Shown: positions 1 through 13,364 of the stretch, one piece after another
Numbering within the stretch: position 1 is the first letter of the stretch
How the letters are laid out: the number at the start of each line of letters is the position of its first letter
Source: Cotesia glomerata
Lineage: Eukaryota > Arthropoda > Insecta > Hymenoptera > Braconidae
NCBI RefSeq assembly: GCF_020080835.1
Contig: NC_058164.1
Location: 12,036,142 to 12,100,141 of the forward strand
Reading direction: 5' to 3'
Length of the DNA stretch: 64,000 nt
The notes under the pieces: generated by a model
The model's input: the letters and a program-made list of their open reading frames with translations, nothing else
Databases searched by the model: none
Told to the model about the DNA's origin: nothing
Program-made: the position numbers and the translations under genes

Positions 1-29
1 ATATCAATTAACAAGACCACTAGGTGACA

Positions 30-370
30 CAAAAAAACTATTTTTTTGTCCGACGAAGGCGGAAGCGGCAACTTTGTTTAGCGCAGCGGCACGAAAGTTG
101 CCACTTTCCGCCCGGAGGCCAAAATAGTATATTACACACCGAGGAAAGTAAAGTAAGAAATGTCAGCGACACGTGTCGCAACGACATGTGTCGGCTTCGC
201 CTCGGCCAACAATTACATGTGATCTGAGGCTTTCTTATTTACTTCCCGAAGAGTGTATGCTATTTTTTTGCTCGACGAAGGCAGAAAGCGGCAATTTCGT
301 TGCGGGCCGAAATTTGACGCTTTCTGCCCGTCGAGCAAAAAAAAATTTTTGCTCAAGGTTCTTTTAAATA
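30..370. repeat. Palindromic MITE-like repeat, copy 1
   Basis: Two GC-richer hairpins lie at about 57-115 (GGCGGAA and GGCAACTTT pairing with AAAGTTGCC and TTCCGCC) and 280-330 (GGCAGAAAGCG pairing with CGCTTTCTGCC). Between them an imperfect inverted pair begins AGTATATTACACACC near 127 and is mirrored near 240-265. The same design recurs at 38030-38220. No coding capacity is seen; the short open frames here are products of the hairpins. Confidence 0.6.
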
Positions 371-399
371 TCCTTTAAATGTCACTGGAAGTCAATCTC

Positions 400-2215
400 T
401 AATGCCAGCGTATGCTAATTTTCAAATAAAAGTGACAAGTAGCCCAACAGAAAGTGTCGCTGGTGTCCCTATAAAAGAAAATGTAGCCGACATGTCTCTG
501 GAGTGTCCCAAGAACCGAAGATGTCGCACACGAGTCACTGAGGTGATCCAGGAACAAAAAGTGTTGCCCATTTATTGCTGAAATGTCTTAGGAACAGAAA
601 GTATTGCCCACGTGTCGTTAAAGTGTCGCTCATGTGTCGCTGAAGTGTCCGAGGCAAAAGAAGTGGCGCTCAGGTGTCCTCCATGTATCGCTGGAATGTC
701 AAACAGAGGAAGTGACGCCCTTATGTCACTGAAGTGTCGCTCACTTGTCCCCGTCCCTGTTTGAAAACTCCAATAGGATCCCATCAAAAGCCACTTAAAA
801 ACCAATCAATTTTATTGGTTTCTATGTGGCTTTTGTCGCTTTTGATAGGATCTTATTGGAGTTTTCCAACAGGGGTAACGCTCATGTGTCGCTGGAGTGT
901 CCGAGGAACAGAAAGTGTCGCTGAGGTGTCCTCCAAGTGTTACTGGAATGATTCAAACACAAGTGTCGCTCATATGTTGCTGTAGTATCCACAAACTAGA
1001 AGTGTCGCCCACGTGTCCACGAAGTGTCACTCATGTGTCGCTGAAGTATCCGAGGCAAGGATAGTGTAGCCTACGTGTCGATGGAAGCTCTTAGGATCAG
1101 AAAGTGTCACAATGTGTCGCTGAAAAATAAAATATTGTGAAAATATCACTATGATTCTAAATTGTCACTATGACACTGAATTCAGCAGACGGTTAACGAA
1201 TTTTAAAATTATTCACGAAGTTACTGTTTATGAAATCAAAATTTACAAATTCTTTTCTCTGAATAAATTTGTAAAAAGGGATCCACATAGATCAGAGTAC
1301 GTGTACTATAAAAATCAGCTGGGAAAAAATTCCAATAATTGTTAGTTGTCCGCCAAATTTAGACTTGTACCACTAACCGGCTTAAATTATGTCTTCCGTG
1401 TTGAGTGTCGCGTATGTGTCGCTGGCGTATCAAAGGCACAGTAAGTGTCGCTGAGATGTCCTTCAAGTGTCGCTAGAATGTTCAAACAGAAAGTGTCGCC
1501 TAATTTTCGCTAAAGTGTCCATAAACTAGAAGTGTCGCCCACGTGTCCACGAAGTGTCGTTCATGTGTCGCTGGAGTATCCGAGGCGAAGAAAGTGTCGC
1601 CTACGTGTCAATGAAACGTCTCAGGGTCAGAAAGTGTCGCCATGTGTCGCTGAAAAAAATAAAAATTTTGAAAATATCACTAGGGTTCTTTGCACATGAC
1701 ACTGGATTCAGCAGACGGTTGACGAGTTTTGAAATTTTTTACTAAGTTAATGTTTATGAAATAAAATTTCACAAATTTATTTGTCTGAATAAATTATTAA
1801 ATAGTATCGATTCAAATAGATGTTTCCGAGGCACAGAAAGTGTCACTGAATTTTCTGAAAAATAAAATACGTCGCTTACGTTTTGCTGAAGTGTTTTCGG
1901 AACAGAAATCGTCTCTGGCGTGTCGCTCACGTGTTGCTGAAGTGTCTTAAGTGTAGAAAGTGTCGCTCATGAGTGCCAGGAACAGAAAGTGTCTCCATGT
2001 GTCAATGAAAAAATAATGTCTTAAAAATATTGCTAGGGTTCTCTGCACATCACACTGAATTTACTAGACATCTTGTAATTGTTCACAAAACAGAAATTTA
2101 CGGATGAATTTACATAAATAAATTTTTAATGAGTACGGATCCAAATAGATCAGAATACTTGTATTATAAAAATCGGCTCAGAAAAATTTCATTGATGTCA
2201 GTTGAAAAAAATTGT
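400..2215. repeat. Degenerate GTGTCGCT satellite with higher-order units
   Basis: Dozens of imperfect copies of a roughly 17-20 bp motif around GTGTCGCT or TGAAGTGTCC occur in both clean and decayed form. They are grouped in longer units: blocks at about 860-1395, 1397-1840 and 1850-2215 each end with a related AT-rich segment (for example AATTCAGCAGACGGTT followed by AAATTTACA and a GATCCA-AATAGATCAGA stretch). This is a satellite or a decayed tandem array. No gene is supported in it. Confidence 0.75.
752..875. mobile_element. Small foldback MITE inside the satellite
   Basis: An inverted repeat of about 55 bp per arm: CCTGTTTGAAAACTCCAATA on the left is mirrored by TATTGGAGTTTTCCAACAGG on the right, with GGATC and AAAAGCCAC also paired, and a short AATTTT loop. 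It interrupts the GTGTCGCT satellite on both sides, so it is probably an insertion. No coding capacity. Confidence 0.6.
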
Positions 2216-2763
2216 TGTAGTCTTAGACAATCTGTATTTTTGGCAATAAAGATATATCTGAAAATTCTAAAAAAACTTTGCTGAATTTTTTTTCTCGCTC
2301 CTCACATGCTCACGTTAAGAAATATTTTTTATTGACATTAAATGCACTATAAAATTATTATTTATTTTACGATTTGAGGTTTTCTTGATTAATATCCACG
2401 TGTTTCACAGCCAACCTCACTTTCGTTTTGACATTTCATGCATATGCTGTAGCATAAATTCATGCGCGTGAATTTGCTCGCATTTGTCACTTTGCTTTTG
2501 ATTATTAAACGAATTTCGCTCTTTTTTTACTGTTTATTGTTGAGCCTGAACTTCCAGGCCCTGATTATCATATACAAAATAATAAGGTAAAGTTTTTTTA
2601 CCGATAATTTATTTGTTACAATTATTTGTTAAAAAAATTTTGATTAAAAAAATAACAATGATGAAAATAACCATATGTAATTTCAAGTACATTGAAGGTA
2701 TTTTATGGAACATTGCTCGATTATTTTTTCGAAAGCATACAAGAATAAGTGTACTTTATTCAA

Positions 2764-3015
2764 TATGGCGTGTTTTCTTGATGGTTGTCGTTATAAAGCA
2801 GACAGGCGCAATGTTTTCCAAATAGCTGGTTCCAAATTTTGTATGCAAACAACGTGCAACCTACATTGAGGGTTGATGATTTTGCGAATAGTGTCGAGAC
2901 GAATAACCACGAGAGTAATATAGATGCATCTAATCCATCGGAAAAAAAAATAAGATTGAGATATTTTTTTGATAACACAGACAACTCACGTTGCATTCAA
3001 ATAGTCATTCATTGA
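2764..3015 (+). pseudogene. Unrecognised coding-like fragment
   Basis: A short frame from an ATG at 2764 reads MACFLDGCRYKADRRNVF and continues with several Cys (34 residues). It stops, and another frame directly after it (about 2871-3014) reads VDDFANSVETNN and on through a lysine/arginine-rich part. The amino-acid make-up looks protein-like and the two pieces adjoin, as in a frameshifted or spliced gene. No known family is recognised. It may be a transposon gene relic or chance. Confidence 0.22.
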
Positions 3016-3471
3016 ATATACATTAATTTTCAAAAAACTCGATTCACTATTCTATCTAGATAGCATATAGTAGCTCATTAACAATAACGGCTCATCTTAT
3101 GAAATATTTGTCGTACGAATTCTATTTTACTATTCTGAAAAATAAAATCGTATGTTTGAATATTTTATCCATTTATCGATACCTAACAAAGAATCCTTTG
3201 GAATTTTAACTAGTCATAATTATTTTCGTACATTGTTTTCGTTTTATTTTGGTATCAGTAGAATGAAAAATTAATTCTTCTTTATTCAAAAAAAAATTAT
3301 CTTTGAAAATTTAAATGAAAGATAAGTTATAGTACACAGAAAGAAAAATTTCTTGACTGGAGAACAAAATTCTTGGCTCAAGAAAATTTTCGGGTGCCTG
3401 AAGAAAGACCGAAGTTGTGTTGGCCGAATTAAAAATTTTTCTTAAAATTCTATTCTTGGTGGAACTAATTT

Positions 3472-4045
3472 TTAACTTCCCGCTAAGAAAATTGAAAATT
3501 TTCAAAAATCGGGAAGTTATTGTTTTTACCCCGTTTTTCGAAAATCGAGTTTTCATCAGATCTCAACTTTTTGAGGTCCTAGGAACCTTCCCTGACTATT
3601 CCCACGATTGTGTGTGTGTGTGTGTGTGTATGTATGTAAACCTCTCATAACTTTTGAACGACTTGACCGATTTGATCGCGGTTGGCGCCATTCGAAAGAG
3701 TTCGACTAAACTTAGATTTTAAATACAAGTTGGACCGATTCAGATCTATAGATTTTGAGAAATCTTAAAAAAACTGGGAAAAAAAATTTTTTCAAATTTG
3801 GTTTTTTTTAGTAACTTTCAAACGGCTTGACCGATCAATTCCAAAAACTAATCAGCTCTTAACATCGAAAAACTCGGTCAAAATCGGTTGATTCGTTCGT
3901 GAGTTATCGTTGACGAAAGAAATCGAAAAAAAGTGTTATTTTCACATAACTTCGACATTTCTTTTCGGATCGTTTTTGATGAGATAAAATAATATTGAGA
4001 GCTTAAAAAAACGCATAGATCACTGCCGAGAAAGTAAAAATCAGA
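3472..4045 (+). repeat. W repeat copy 1, 3' truncated
   Basis: Starts with the W left end TTAACTTCCCGCTAAG followed by the inverted CGGGAAGTTATTG, then CTTCCCTGACTATTCCC, a short (TG)n at about 3609-3628, and ATAACTTTTGAACGACTTGACC. It runs to the segment around GGATCGTTTTTGATG and then fades. The W right end (AATTAGCGGGAAGTTGCAGG) is absent. Confidence 0.8.
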
Positions 4046-4633
4046 TAACATAAAAAATTATCAAAAAAATTGGAGATGCAAAAATAGAATAGTGTCCGAT
4101 TTGGCATAGAATGCCCTATGCTATTGCTAGCATCAGGTTTCAGAACCAAGTTATAAAATTAATGACTTGTAAATTTTTTAAATCTATTATTCATTATAAT
4201 TAGCGATTAATATTTTTGATATATAGCATATCTAAATAAGATAGTTAATTAAAGTGGAATGAAATGAAAATGTGCCGGTCGAAAATAGTGGTTTTAATTT
4301 TTAAATGTATGTATTTCACATAATATTATTTAAAAGTCGCCATGTAGCTGATACGGCCCATTAATTATCGGGAGCAAGTTTTATTGACTTTTAAAATGAT
4401 TAGAATAGGGTAAATTAATGAAAACATTTTTGGAAACACGTTTAGCTAGGTGATGAATTCGAAGACGAAATCTGCAAATAGTTAAATCGATTTTACCGGA
4501 GGAAATGGGATGCACGGATTTCCTGGAATGCTTTCCACATCTCCTGGGATGGCTCGCTATTCGCCGTAAGTAATACTCTGCCACAAGCAGCTTCACCATC
4601 TAGTGATTCATCCAATCTCCATAGATGGCGTTG
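4046..4633. other. Unassigned stretch
   Basis: AT-rich sequence with no convincing gene. A GTAAGT donor-like site near 4566 follows a short open stretch, but there is no matching acceptor or extended frame. Confidence 0.4.
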
Positions 4634-7271
4634 TAGTCTAGTCGATAAGCTGAAAATGGTACAAAATAGAGATACTGCTCTTAAAATTATATGCGATAGC
4701 TCATTGGATCCGGAATGACGCCTAGAAAAATGTGCCAAAAGCGTGTATTAACACTTAAAAAATTGCAAAAGTTATAAACAATTAAAGATGAAAAGAAAAT
4801 GGCATTTCGTTTTTTGCCAATATTTAATAAACTATTGATATTTAAGAAATTTCAAAAAAAGATTCTGAAAGAGGAGGAAATTTCCAATAAAAAACTTTCA
4901 ACTCCCGGAACTCTATCTCCATTATTTATAATTTTAATTTAACGCTGAAAATAGGTCCGCGCGTGACATTTTTAGGATGCACGCGTGGCGTCAAAAGCGA
5001 GTACGGCACATTAATTAATTTATTTAAGGTATTGAATATTTTTTTTTTAATTTGAAAAAATTATGGTGTGTTCTGAACACTATAATTAATTTATTCCCGT
5101 TGGAAATTTTACTTAAAGTTAATTTTTTAACAAGTTAAACAATTGTTAACTAACGAAATTTTCTCGAACTTCCGTCTTGATTGTAAGTGAAAAAAAAATG
5201 TTTAAATAATGGTCGTAAAAAATTTTCGCTTCGTAGAGCCTTTTTTACATATATACTTAACAAGATCGTGCTATAAAAGTTAAAAAAATATTTATACTTT
5301 GTTTATAACAATTTTTTTACTCAAACAAAAACTTAAAAATCCAAGTAATGTTGTTAAAAAAAATTTTTTTTTTCTAAATCATCATATTATCGTTTTTTTA
5401 TTAATACAAGATATTTATTGATTTGCAAAAAAAATTTTTCCCGCCATTTGTTGATAAATTTTTTATAAACAAATTGATTAAATCAATATTTTTAAAAAAT
5501 TTTTTTTCACAACTTTATTACATTACAAATATTATGATTTTTTAAAAAAAAATTTTTCCTTAATAACAATTTTTAATTGTTTATAATCGTTTTTTTTATA
5601 TTTCTATTGTTTAAATAATTAGTTAAGAAATTATTTTTTTTCTAAAAATCATAATTGACAGTCCTCTATAAAGTAACAAAAAAAAAATTTTTTTTTATCA
5701 ACAATTCTATTGTTTGTTAACTTACCAATTTGTTAAAAACAAATTTTCAACTTTTTTTTATTTTTTTCAGAATAGCCTTGAAGGTCTGTAACCGTATCTG
5801 CATTATTTAAAAAGTTAGGAGTCACGAAAGTTCGAAAAACATCGAAAAAAATATAAGTTTTTATAAACAAATGCGCGTAACAATAAATTAGTAATAACTA
5901 AAATTTTTTTTAATAATTCATTTAAAAGATAGTTTAACCATTTATAAAATCGACCAGAATGTTTATTTTCGTATCTCTAATAGTTTAAAAGTTATTTTAG
6001 TTTTTTAGTAGACAAACGAAGCAGCCGCTGCAACTTTTGTAACACGTGTTTTTTAAAAGTACAATAAAAAATTGAAAAAAATTTTTTTCGATACTTTGAT
6101 ATGTATGGTTGTTTTTGTTAATTTTAGAAGTTTTAGAAAAAAAATTAAAAAAAGTTGAAAATTTGTTTTTAACAAATTGGTAAGTTAACAAACAATAGAA
6201 TTGTTGATAAAAAAAAATTTTTTTTTTGTTACTTTATAGAGGACTGTCAATTATGATTTTTAGAAAAAAAATAATTTCTTAACTAATTATTTAAACAATA
6301 GAAATATAAAAAAAACGATTATAAACAATTAAAAATTGTTATTAAGGAAAAATTTTTTTTTAAAAAATCATAATATTTGTAATGTAATAAAGTTGTGAAA
6401 AAAAATTTTTTAAAAATATTGATTTAATCAATTTGTTTATAAAAAATTTATCAACAAATGGCGGGAAAATTTTTTTTTGCAAATCAATAAATATCTTGTA
6501 TTAATAAAAAAACGATAATATGATGATTTAGAAAAAAAAAATTTTTTTTAACAACATTACTTGGATTTTTAAGTTTTTGTTTGAGTAAAAAAATTGTTAT
6601 AAACAAAGTATAAATATTTTTTTAACTTTTATAGCACGATCTTGTTAAGTATATATGTAAAAAAGGCTCTACGAAGCGAAAATTTTTTACGACCATTATT
6701 TAAACATTTTTTTTCACTTACAATTAAGACGGAAGTTCGAGAAAATTTCGTTAGTTAACAATTGTTTAACTTGTTGAAAAATTAACTTTAAGTAAAATTT
6801 CCAACGGGAATAAATTAATTATAGTGTTCAGAACACACCATAATTTTTTTCAAATTAAAAAAAAAATATTCAATACCTTAAATAAATTAATTAATGTGCC
6901 GTACTCGCTTTTGACGCCACGCGCGCATCCTAAAAATGTCACGCGCGGACCTATTTTCAGCGTTAAATTAAAATTATAAATAATGGAGATAGAGTTCCGG
7001 GAGTTGAAAGTTTTTTATTGGAAATTTCCTCCTCTTTCAGAATCTTTTTTTGAAATTTCTTAAATATCAATAGTTTATTAAATATTGGCAAAAAACGAAA
7101 TGCCATTTTCTTTTCATCTTTAATTGTTTATAACTTTTGCAATTTTTTAAGTGTTAATACACGCTTTTGGCACATTTTTCTAGGCGTCATTCCGGATCCA
7201 ATGAGCTATCGCATATAATTTTAAGAGCAGTATCTCTATTTTGTACCATTTTCAGCTTATCGACTAGACTA
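4634..7271. mobile_element. Large palindrome with 1.1 kb inverted arms
   Basis: Left arm 4634-5769 and right arm 6136-7271 are reverse complements over about 1136 bp with only scattered differences (for example one base in the CACGCGTGG / CGCGCGTGG segment and single-base slips in T runs). The unpaired spacer is 5770-6135. Arm ends read TAGTCTAGTCGATAAGC and its complement. The triplet TTG flanks both ends (4631-4633, 7272-7274), a possible 3 bp target duplication. No coding frame of note lies in arms or spacer, so this resembles a non-autonomous foldback or long-TIR DNA transposon. Confidence 0.85.
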
Positions 7272-9333
7272 TTGATGGACCGAAGGATCCCTAGCTAGTC
7301 AGTTTCTTTATCTTACTCAGGACGATACTGAGAAATGGGACAACAACTAGGTCGCAGTTAACTTGATACTATTCCCATGGAAAACTAATTTTCTGAGTAA
7401 ATGAAAAAAGAAATTGAAATATGATGTGTAAAACAGAAGGAACGAATGAAAAGCCAGCATGAAAATCCACTGGTGAGAAATGTGACGTAAACTTCCGCTC
7501 GGCGCGTTGTCTCTGCTAATTTTTTATTCGTAGTTCTGACAGTGACCCGAGAATAGTCAGACACCTCTTTTTACATGATATATATTTTATTATCACCCAG
7601 AACACACTTTTGTCTTGTAATTTTTTTAACTTTCATGTCCAATTAAGTTGCATCATTATTTCAAATAACACAAATTCACTGAGAGGAATTTTATGAGTTT
7701 TTATCCTCTGGAAATGTATACCAATGAAACGTCAGACAATTGAATCCCTAGGGTGTCATCTGAGGATCACGACAATCGTATAAAAGCAAACTGAACTCAC
7801 AAGCAGAAAACCCAATGATCCGACGAGTAAAACAACAAGTCTTTACAATTGCAAGGACTACGCGAGATATAATACCCCAGGGATCGATCATAGCAAATGG
7901 AAAATGTATACGTAGGACCGTCTGTGCTTATCACTTCTCTTTCTCATGAACGATAATCATACTCAAACGTATGTACGAAATATACTGTGATCAAACCTCA
8001 ACTCCATAATAATGTCCTTAATGTTTAATTTGGTAATTAATTTACCTGATCAATCGAAGTGCTTGAAGCTGTGCATTACTATCAATTTGAAAAGGTTAAA
8101 CAATTTTACTCACCTCTATTATATTCATGTAACTCGTGTGGGATAATAAATTGTATGAATAACAAGAAAAAACGAAGCATCAATACTCTTAGGTATAACT
8201 AGACATTATTGAAAATAGTTAACTATTTCTATGACGTTGAATGATAACACCGGCACACAAAAAAAAAGCTATTTGTGCATTTGACTGGGCCTACATTCGG
8301 ACATGTACTTGGACCTGTTGAATCCGAATTTGAAGTCCGTTTGGCCCGGTCACTCTCCATATGTGAGTAAAATGCAAAAAACCCAAAAAAATTGCGAAAA
8401 ACTGCAGTCACAGCGATGAAAAAATTTTTGTGGACCTGAATCAAGTATGATTTTTATGTATTTTATTTCACTGAATCTGAATCTGAACTTTAATTAGTCC
8501 GTTGAGCCATCAAAATTTAAAAAAATTACGAAAAACCGAAAAAAATTGCAATAAATCATGAAAAATCAAAATTATCGAGATGAAATGCAACTTAACTTCA
8601 TATTAACGTACTTATTACTAGGCGACAACTTCGGTCCATTATGTTGCGTAATACGTAACTTTTCGTCAGCTGATACGTTCATAGTATAGTATAACTATTT
8701 CCAGTATGTTTAACCCGCAGGCCTTATTACCCTACCGTAGTAAAATAAGGCTTACTCGCAAAGTTTTTTAAAAAATTTAATTTTGTGTTTATTTATGGTG
8801 AAAACTACCATTACTTCATTATATTTTCTGGCTAATATATTAATATAAAAATTAATGATACATTTCAATAATTAAATGCAATATTTTCGATTTTCTTCAA
8901 AATCTCCCTTAGCTAGGCCTTATTACCCGCGGGTACCTTATATTAAAATTTTCAATTTTGACAGTGATTACATCTTTTAATTAATTGAGGGCAAAAATTT
9001 GTAACTTCAGTCACTTTCTACAAGTAAGTATTTTAATAGACTATTCATTAACCGTTCAGCACGCACGTCGACTTTTCAAAAATCGTCACTTCCGTAAAGA
9101 GCGATTCGCTCACGCTTCATAGTAATGTTTTATTGATGGGCGGAAATGACCGAAGATACACAAGTGACTCCGGCAAAAATTAAACAAGTGATTGCTGTAC
9201 GAGTCTTTAGTACAGAAATAAGCATAATATTTCATTATTATAGGAAAAAAAATAATTAAATCAATTTTTAATTTGTAAATAAGTAGATAGAACGAATTAT
9301 CGACAGACAAAAAAATGTCAATCATCTTTTCCA
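7272..9333. other. Single-copy-looking AT-rich DNA
   Basis: No gene, hairpin array or recognised element is seen. Short open frames are unsupported by splice sites or composition. It is probably intron or intergenic DNA. Confidence 0.4.
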
Positions 9334-10440
9334 TTTTGTAACGGGTACTTTTTGACGTATTTTACCCCCGGCTCGATTTAAGCTCGCCGGAGTCCAGGAT
9401 TCTAACGAGGGTAAATCTAAATCAATTAAACTCGAAAATTTAATTATAATTATCAAAACAGAACCTCTTTATTCTAATGAACAAAATAATCATCTTATAC
9501 ATTTTACAAAAGAAAACGGCGATTACTTAAACAAAACCCACTCATACACGGCGTTTACAATTTTCCTTTACCGTCGTCGGTAAAATCATTTTCCCGTCGT
9601 ATTTTCTCAAAACGCGTCGCTAAATCCCCTCCGTCGGCCCTCTGGTGCCCAGCTCCTGACGGGTGACTAGTGCCGCCCCGCAGGTCCTACTTCGCGATTC
9701 CCAAGGGGAGAGTGAATAAAATCCACCTCGCCCCCACCTGATCGGTTGTGATGCCTACCACCTTTTGGCTTAAGACCTCCAGGTGGAGAGTCGCCTTTAC
9801 TCGTAGGAGAAAAAGTTCACTTACCTGTGGTAGTCCGCACCAGGTAGAGTGGACCCTCTTCTAATTCCTCGGCCAGAAGTCTTTAGACGAGAAATTAAAC
9901 CCAGAGAAAGGTTGCTCAGCGACGGATAATTTTCGGGCTTTATCAACCCGAAAATTATTACTAAAAGCGAAAATTATTGGCGAATTATCGCCACCTATCG
10001 CATGCCGTCAAACTTCGGGAAATCCCCGAAACATTCTAAGTTTTTAATTTAATTTTCAAAATTAAATATTAAATTCATTCATTAAATTCAACAGATTTCA
10101 TTAAATTTTAAACAAATACATTTCCATACGAATTTATCCACGAAACTTAGAAAATAATTTTCATGCAAAATAATAAATTTCCAAAAAATTATTTTCCCAT
10201 ACTATTTAGTCGCTGGGACTTATAAAAATAATTAATTAGATATTTCGAATTGTATTCAAGATATTTTAATCAATTAATTATTTCAGGTAAAGTCAATTTT
10301 TGTTCTTTGAAAGAACGAAAATTATCACGACGCGGTTTCGCTTATATCAGCTCGGCGATTTTTACTGCGAACGAACAAGCGACGCCATCTATCGTGGCGA
10401 TGGTGAAATGACAAATTCCATTTTCTTTTAGCCGTCGTTT
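9334..10440. mobile_element. Possible solo LTR or TE fragment
   Basis: Begins TGTAACGGGTACTTTTTGAC, a form common at LTR starts, and is followed by about 600 bp of clearly more GC-rich DNA (ACCCCCGGCTCG, CGTCGGCCCTCTGGTGCCC) and then an AT-rich part. The shift in composition from both flanks suggests an inserted element. No matching second LTR, primer-binding site or clear CA end was found, so both the class and the right boundary are uncertain. Confidence 0.3.
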
Positions 10441-10671
10441 AAAATAATTTTAATCATTAATTAATAACAAATAATAATAATAATAACAAAATAATTCAAC
10501 TCATAAAAAAAGAAAAAACTTAAATAAAGAAATTGCCACTGCATGGGCAGTCGACGCGGTCGTGGTAGCGGTGGCTCGCTCGGTCCGTCGATGATGCCCG
10601 CGGTGCCGTCGCTCGCGACACCCCTCCGCCGCCCCGCTCATAATACCTTCTTCACAATTTGAATAAAAAAG
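10441..10671. other. Short GC-rich island between repeats
   Basis: From about 10545 to 10645 the DNA is strikingly GC-rich (GTCGACGCGGTCGTGG and CGACACCCCTCCGCC) within AT-rich surroundings. A 39-codon + frame from an ATG near 10543 spans it, but nothing identifies it as a gene. Confidence 0.3.
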
Positions 10672-11104
10672 AATTAGAAAAACGGTTGACCCTAAAGGCC
10701 ATCCCTGCAACTTCCCGCTAATTTCATACTTAAGCGCTCATAATTGCACTTAGTACGTTTTTGAGCTCTTCGAGTTTCATAGAACACTATTTTTTGAATT
10801 TTGAAACCGCAATAACTTTTGAATGAATGAACCGATTTCTACGTGCTTGGCAGCATTCTGCGCAGTTTTTTAAGGCTCATAAAGAATTTCTAAGTTTCAA
10901 TTGGTCACACTAGAAATTTCGGAGTAACTCCGAAAAAATACTTTTCGGTTTTCTTTCGTTCACGATATCTCTCGAACGAATCAACCGATTCTGACCGGAT
11001 TGGCGGCAACCGACGTGGTTTTTTAAGGTTGAGAGCTAATTACTTTTTGGAATCGATCGGTCAAGCCGTTTAAAAGTTATCCCGAAAAAACCAGTTCTGA
11101 AAAA
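10672..11104 (-). repeat. W repeat copy 2, 5' truncated
   Basis: On the - strand the W right end is present (the complement of AATTAGCGGGAAGTTGCAGG and the GGTCAACCGTTTT terminus at 10672-10720), followed by the GAGCTC motif and the ACCGATT / GTTCACGATATCTCTCG segments. It stops before the TG tract and abuts W copy 3 in the opposite orientation. Confidence 0.8.
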
Positions 11105-11108
11105 ATTT

Positions 11109-11606
11109 TTAACTTCCCGCTAAGAAAATTGAAAATTTTAAAAAATCGGGAAGTTATTGATTTTACCCCGTTTTTCGAAAATCGAGTTTTCATCAGATCT
11201 CGACGTTTTGAGGTCCTAGGAAGCTTCCCTGACTATTCCCGCGAGGGTATCACTATGTCTGTATGTATGTGTGAGTGTGAGTGTAAGTATGTAAACCTCT
11301 TATAACTTTTAAAAGGTTGAACCGATTTCATCGCAGTTGGTGCCATTCGAAAGGGCTTCGCCAAACTTAGATTTACTGTTAATTTGAACCGATTCGAACC
11401 GATAGATTTTAAGAAATTTGGAAAAATCTAAAAAAAAAATAGGAAAAAAAATTTTTTCAAAAGTGGTTTTTTTGGAATAACTTTTAAACGACTTTACCGA
11501 TCAATTCCAAAAACTAATCAGCTCTCATCCTGGAAAAACCACGTCGATCGCCGCCAATCTGGTCAAAATCGGTTAATTCGTTCGGGAGATCTCGTGAACG
11601 ATATTT
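11109..11606 (+). repeat. W repeat copy 3, 3' truncated
   Basis: Begins TTAACTTCCCGCTAAG and keeps the CTTCCCTGACTATTCCCGC block, a degenerate TGTG stretch at about 11268-11290 and the ATAACTTTTAAAAGG block. It ends after ATCTCGTGAACGATA. It lies head-to-head with copy 2. Confidence 0.8.
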
Positions 11607-12000
11607 GAGCTCAGAGAGAAAATTAAAAATTAAAAATTAAGTCTTTTCAAATGAGCGTGACGAAAACGCTGAAAACAAAAATACCAAAGGGTTGAACATT
11701 TTACGAAAAAATTTTGAGGAAAAAAACAAAAGGAAAGAAGAGAAGTTTTCAGCAGGAATTTTTAGTCAGCCGAAAAAATAATTAGAATCACCTAACTAAT
11801 AGTCGAGCCCGGATCTTTTGATCATGTGATGAGAATTCTCGTCCGTTTTCGCGGTATTGAAGCTATTGATTCAACATTTTACGAGAAAATTTACACAGAG
11901 ATAATTAAATAATTGTGTTTATTTTGCTAAATTTTTAATTCCAATCATCTAGAATTATTGGAACGTTTTTCCAATGCAAAAATAGTCAGTGTTATAATTT
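11607..12000. other. Unassigned spacer between W copies
   Basis: AT-rich sequence with short direct AAATTAAAAATT repeats near 11620. No gene or recognised element. Confidence 0.4.
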
Positions 12001-12960
<960 letters not shown>

Positions 12961-13364
12961 TTTTAACTTCCCGCTAAGAAAATCGAAGATTTTAAAAAAT
13001 CGGGAAGTTATTGTTTTCACCCCGTTTTGCAAAAATCGAGTTTTGATCAGATCTCGACGTTTTAAGGTCATAGGAAGCTTCCCTGACCACCCCCGCGATG
13101 TTGTCACTATGTCTGTATGTGTGTGTGTGTTTTGGGGAATCCTTTTTACGGATTCTAGGCATAGCTGTTTGGCCTGGATATGTGGCGACTCGACGCAGCG
13201 TAATACTAAAACTCGACACTAACGCCCCTACCCACTAAACCCTAAACCCCTTTTCCTTCTTTCCTCTAATCCCTCATGGAAACCGCCGTCAGGCATTACT
13301 TCGTGAAGGGAGGATCTAGCTACTGCTCTTCCTTTTGGTGGCCAAGGTGTTAACTACCTTCCTT

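Noticed and set aside
4471..4567. Possible host exon ending at a GTAAGT donor
   Set aside because: Only about 27 open codons before an upstream stop, no acceptor and no protein-family features.
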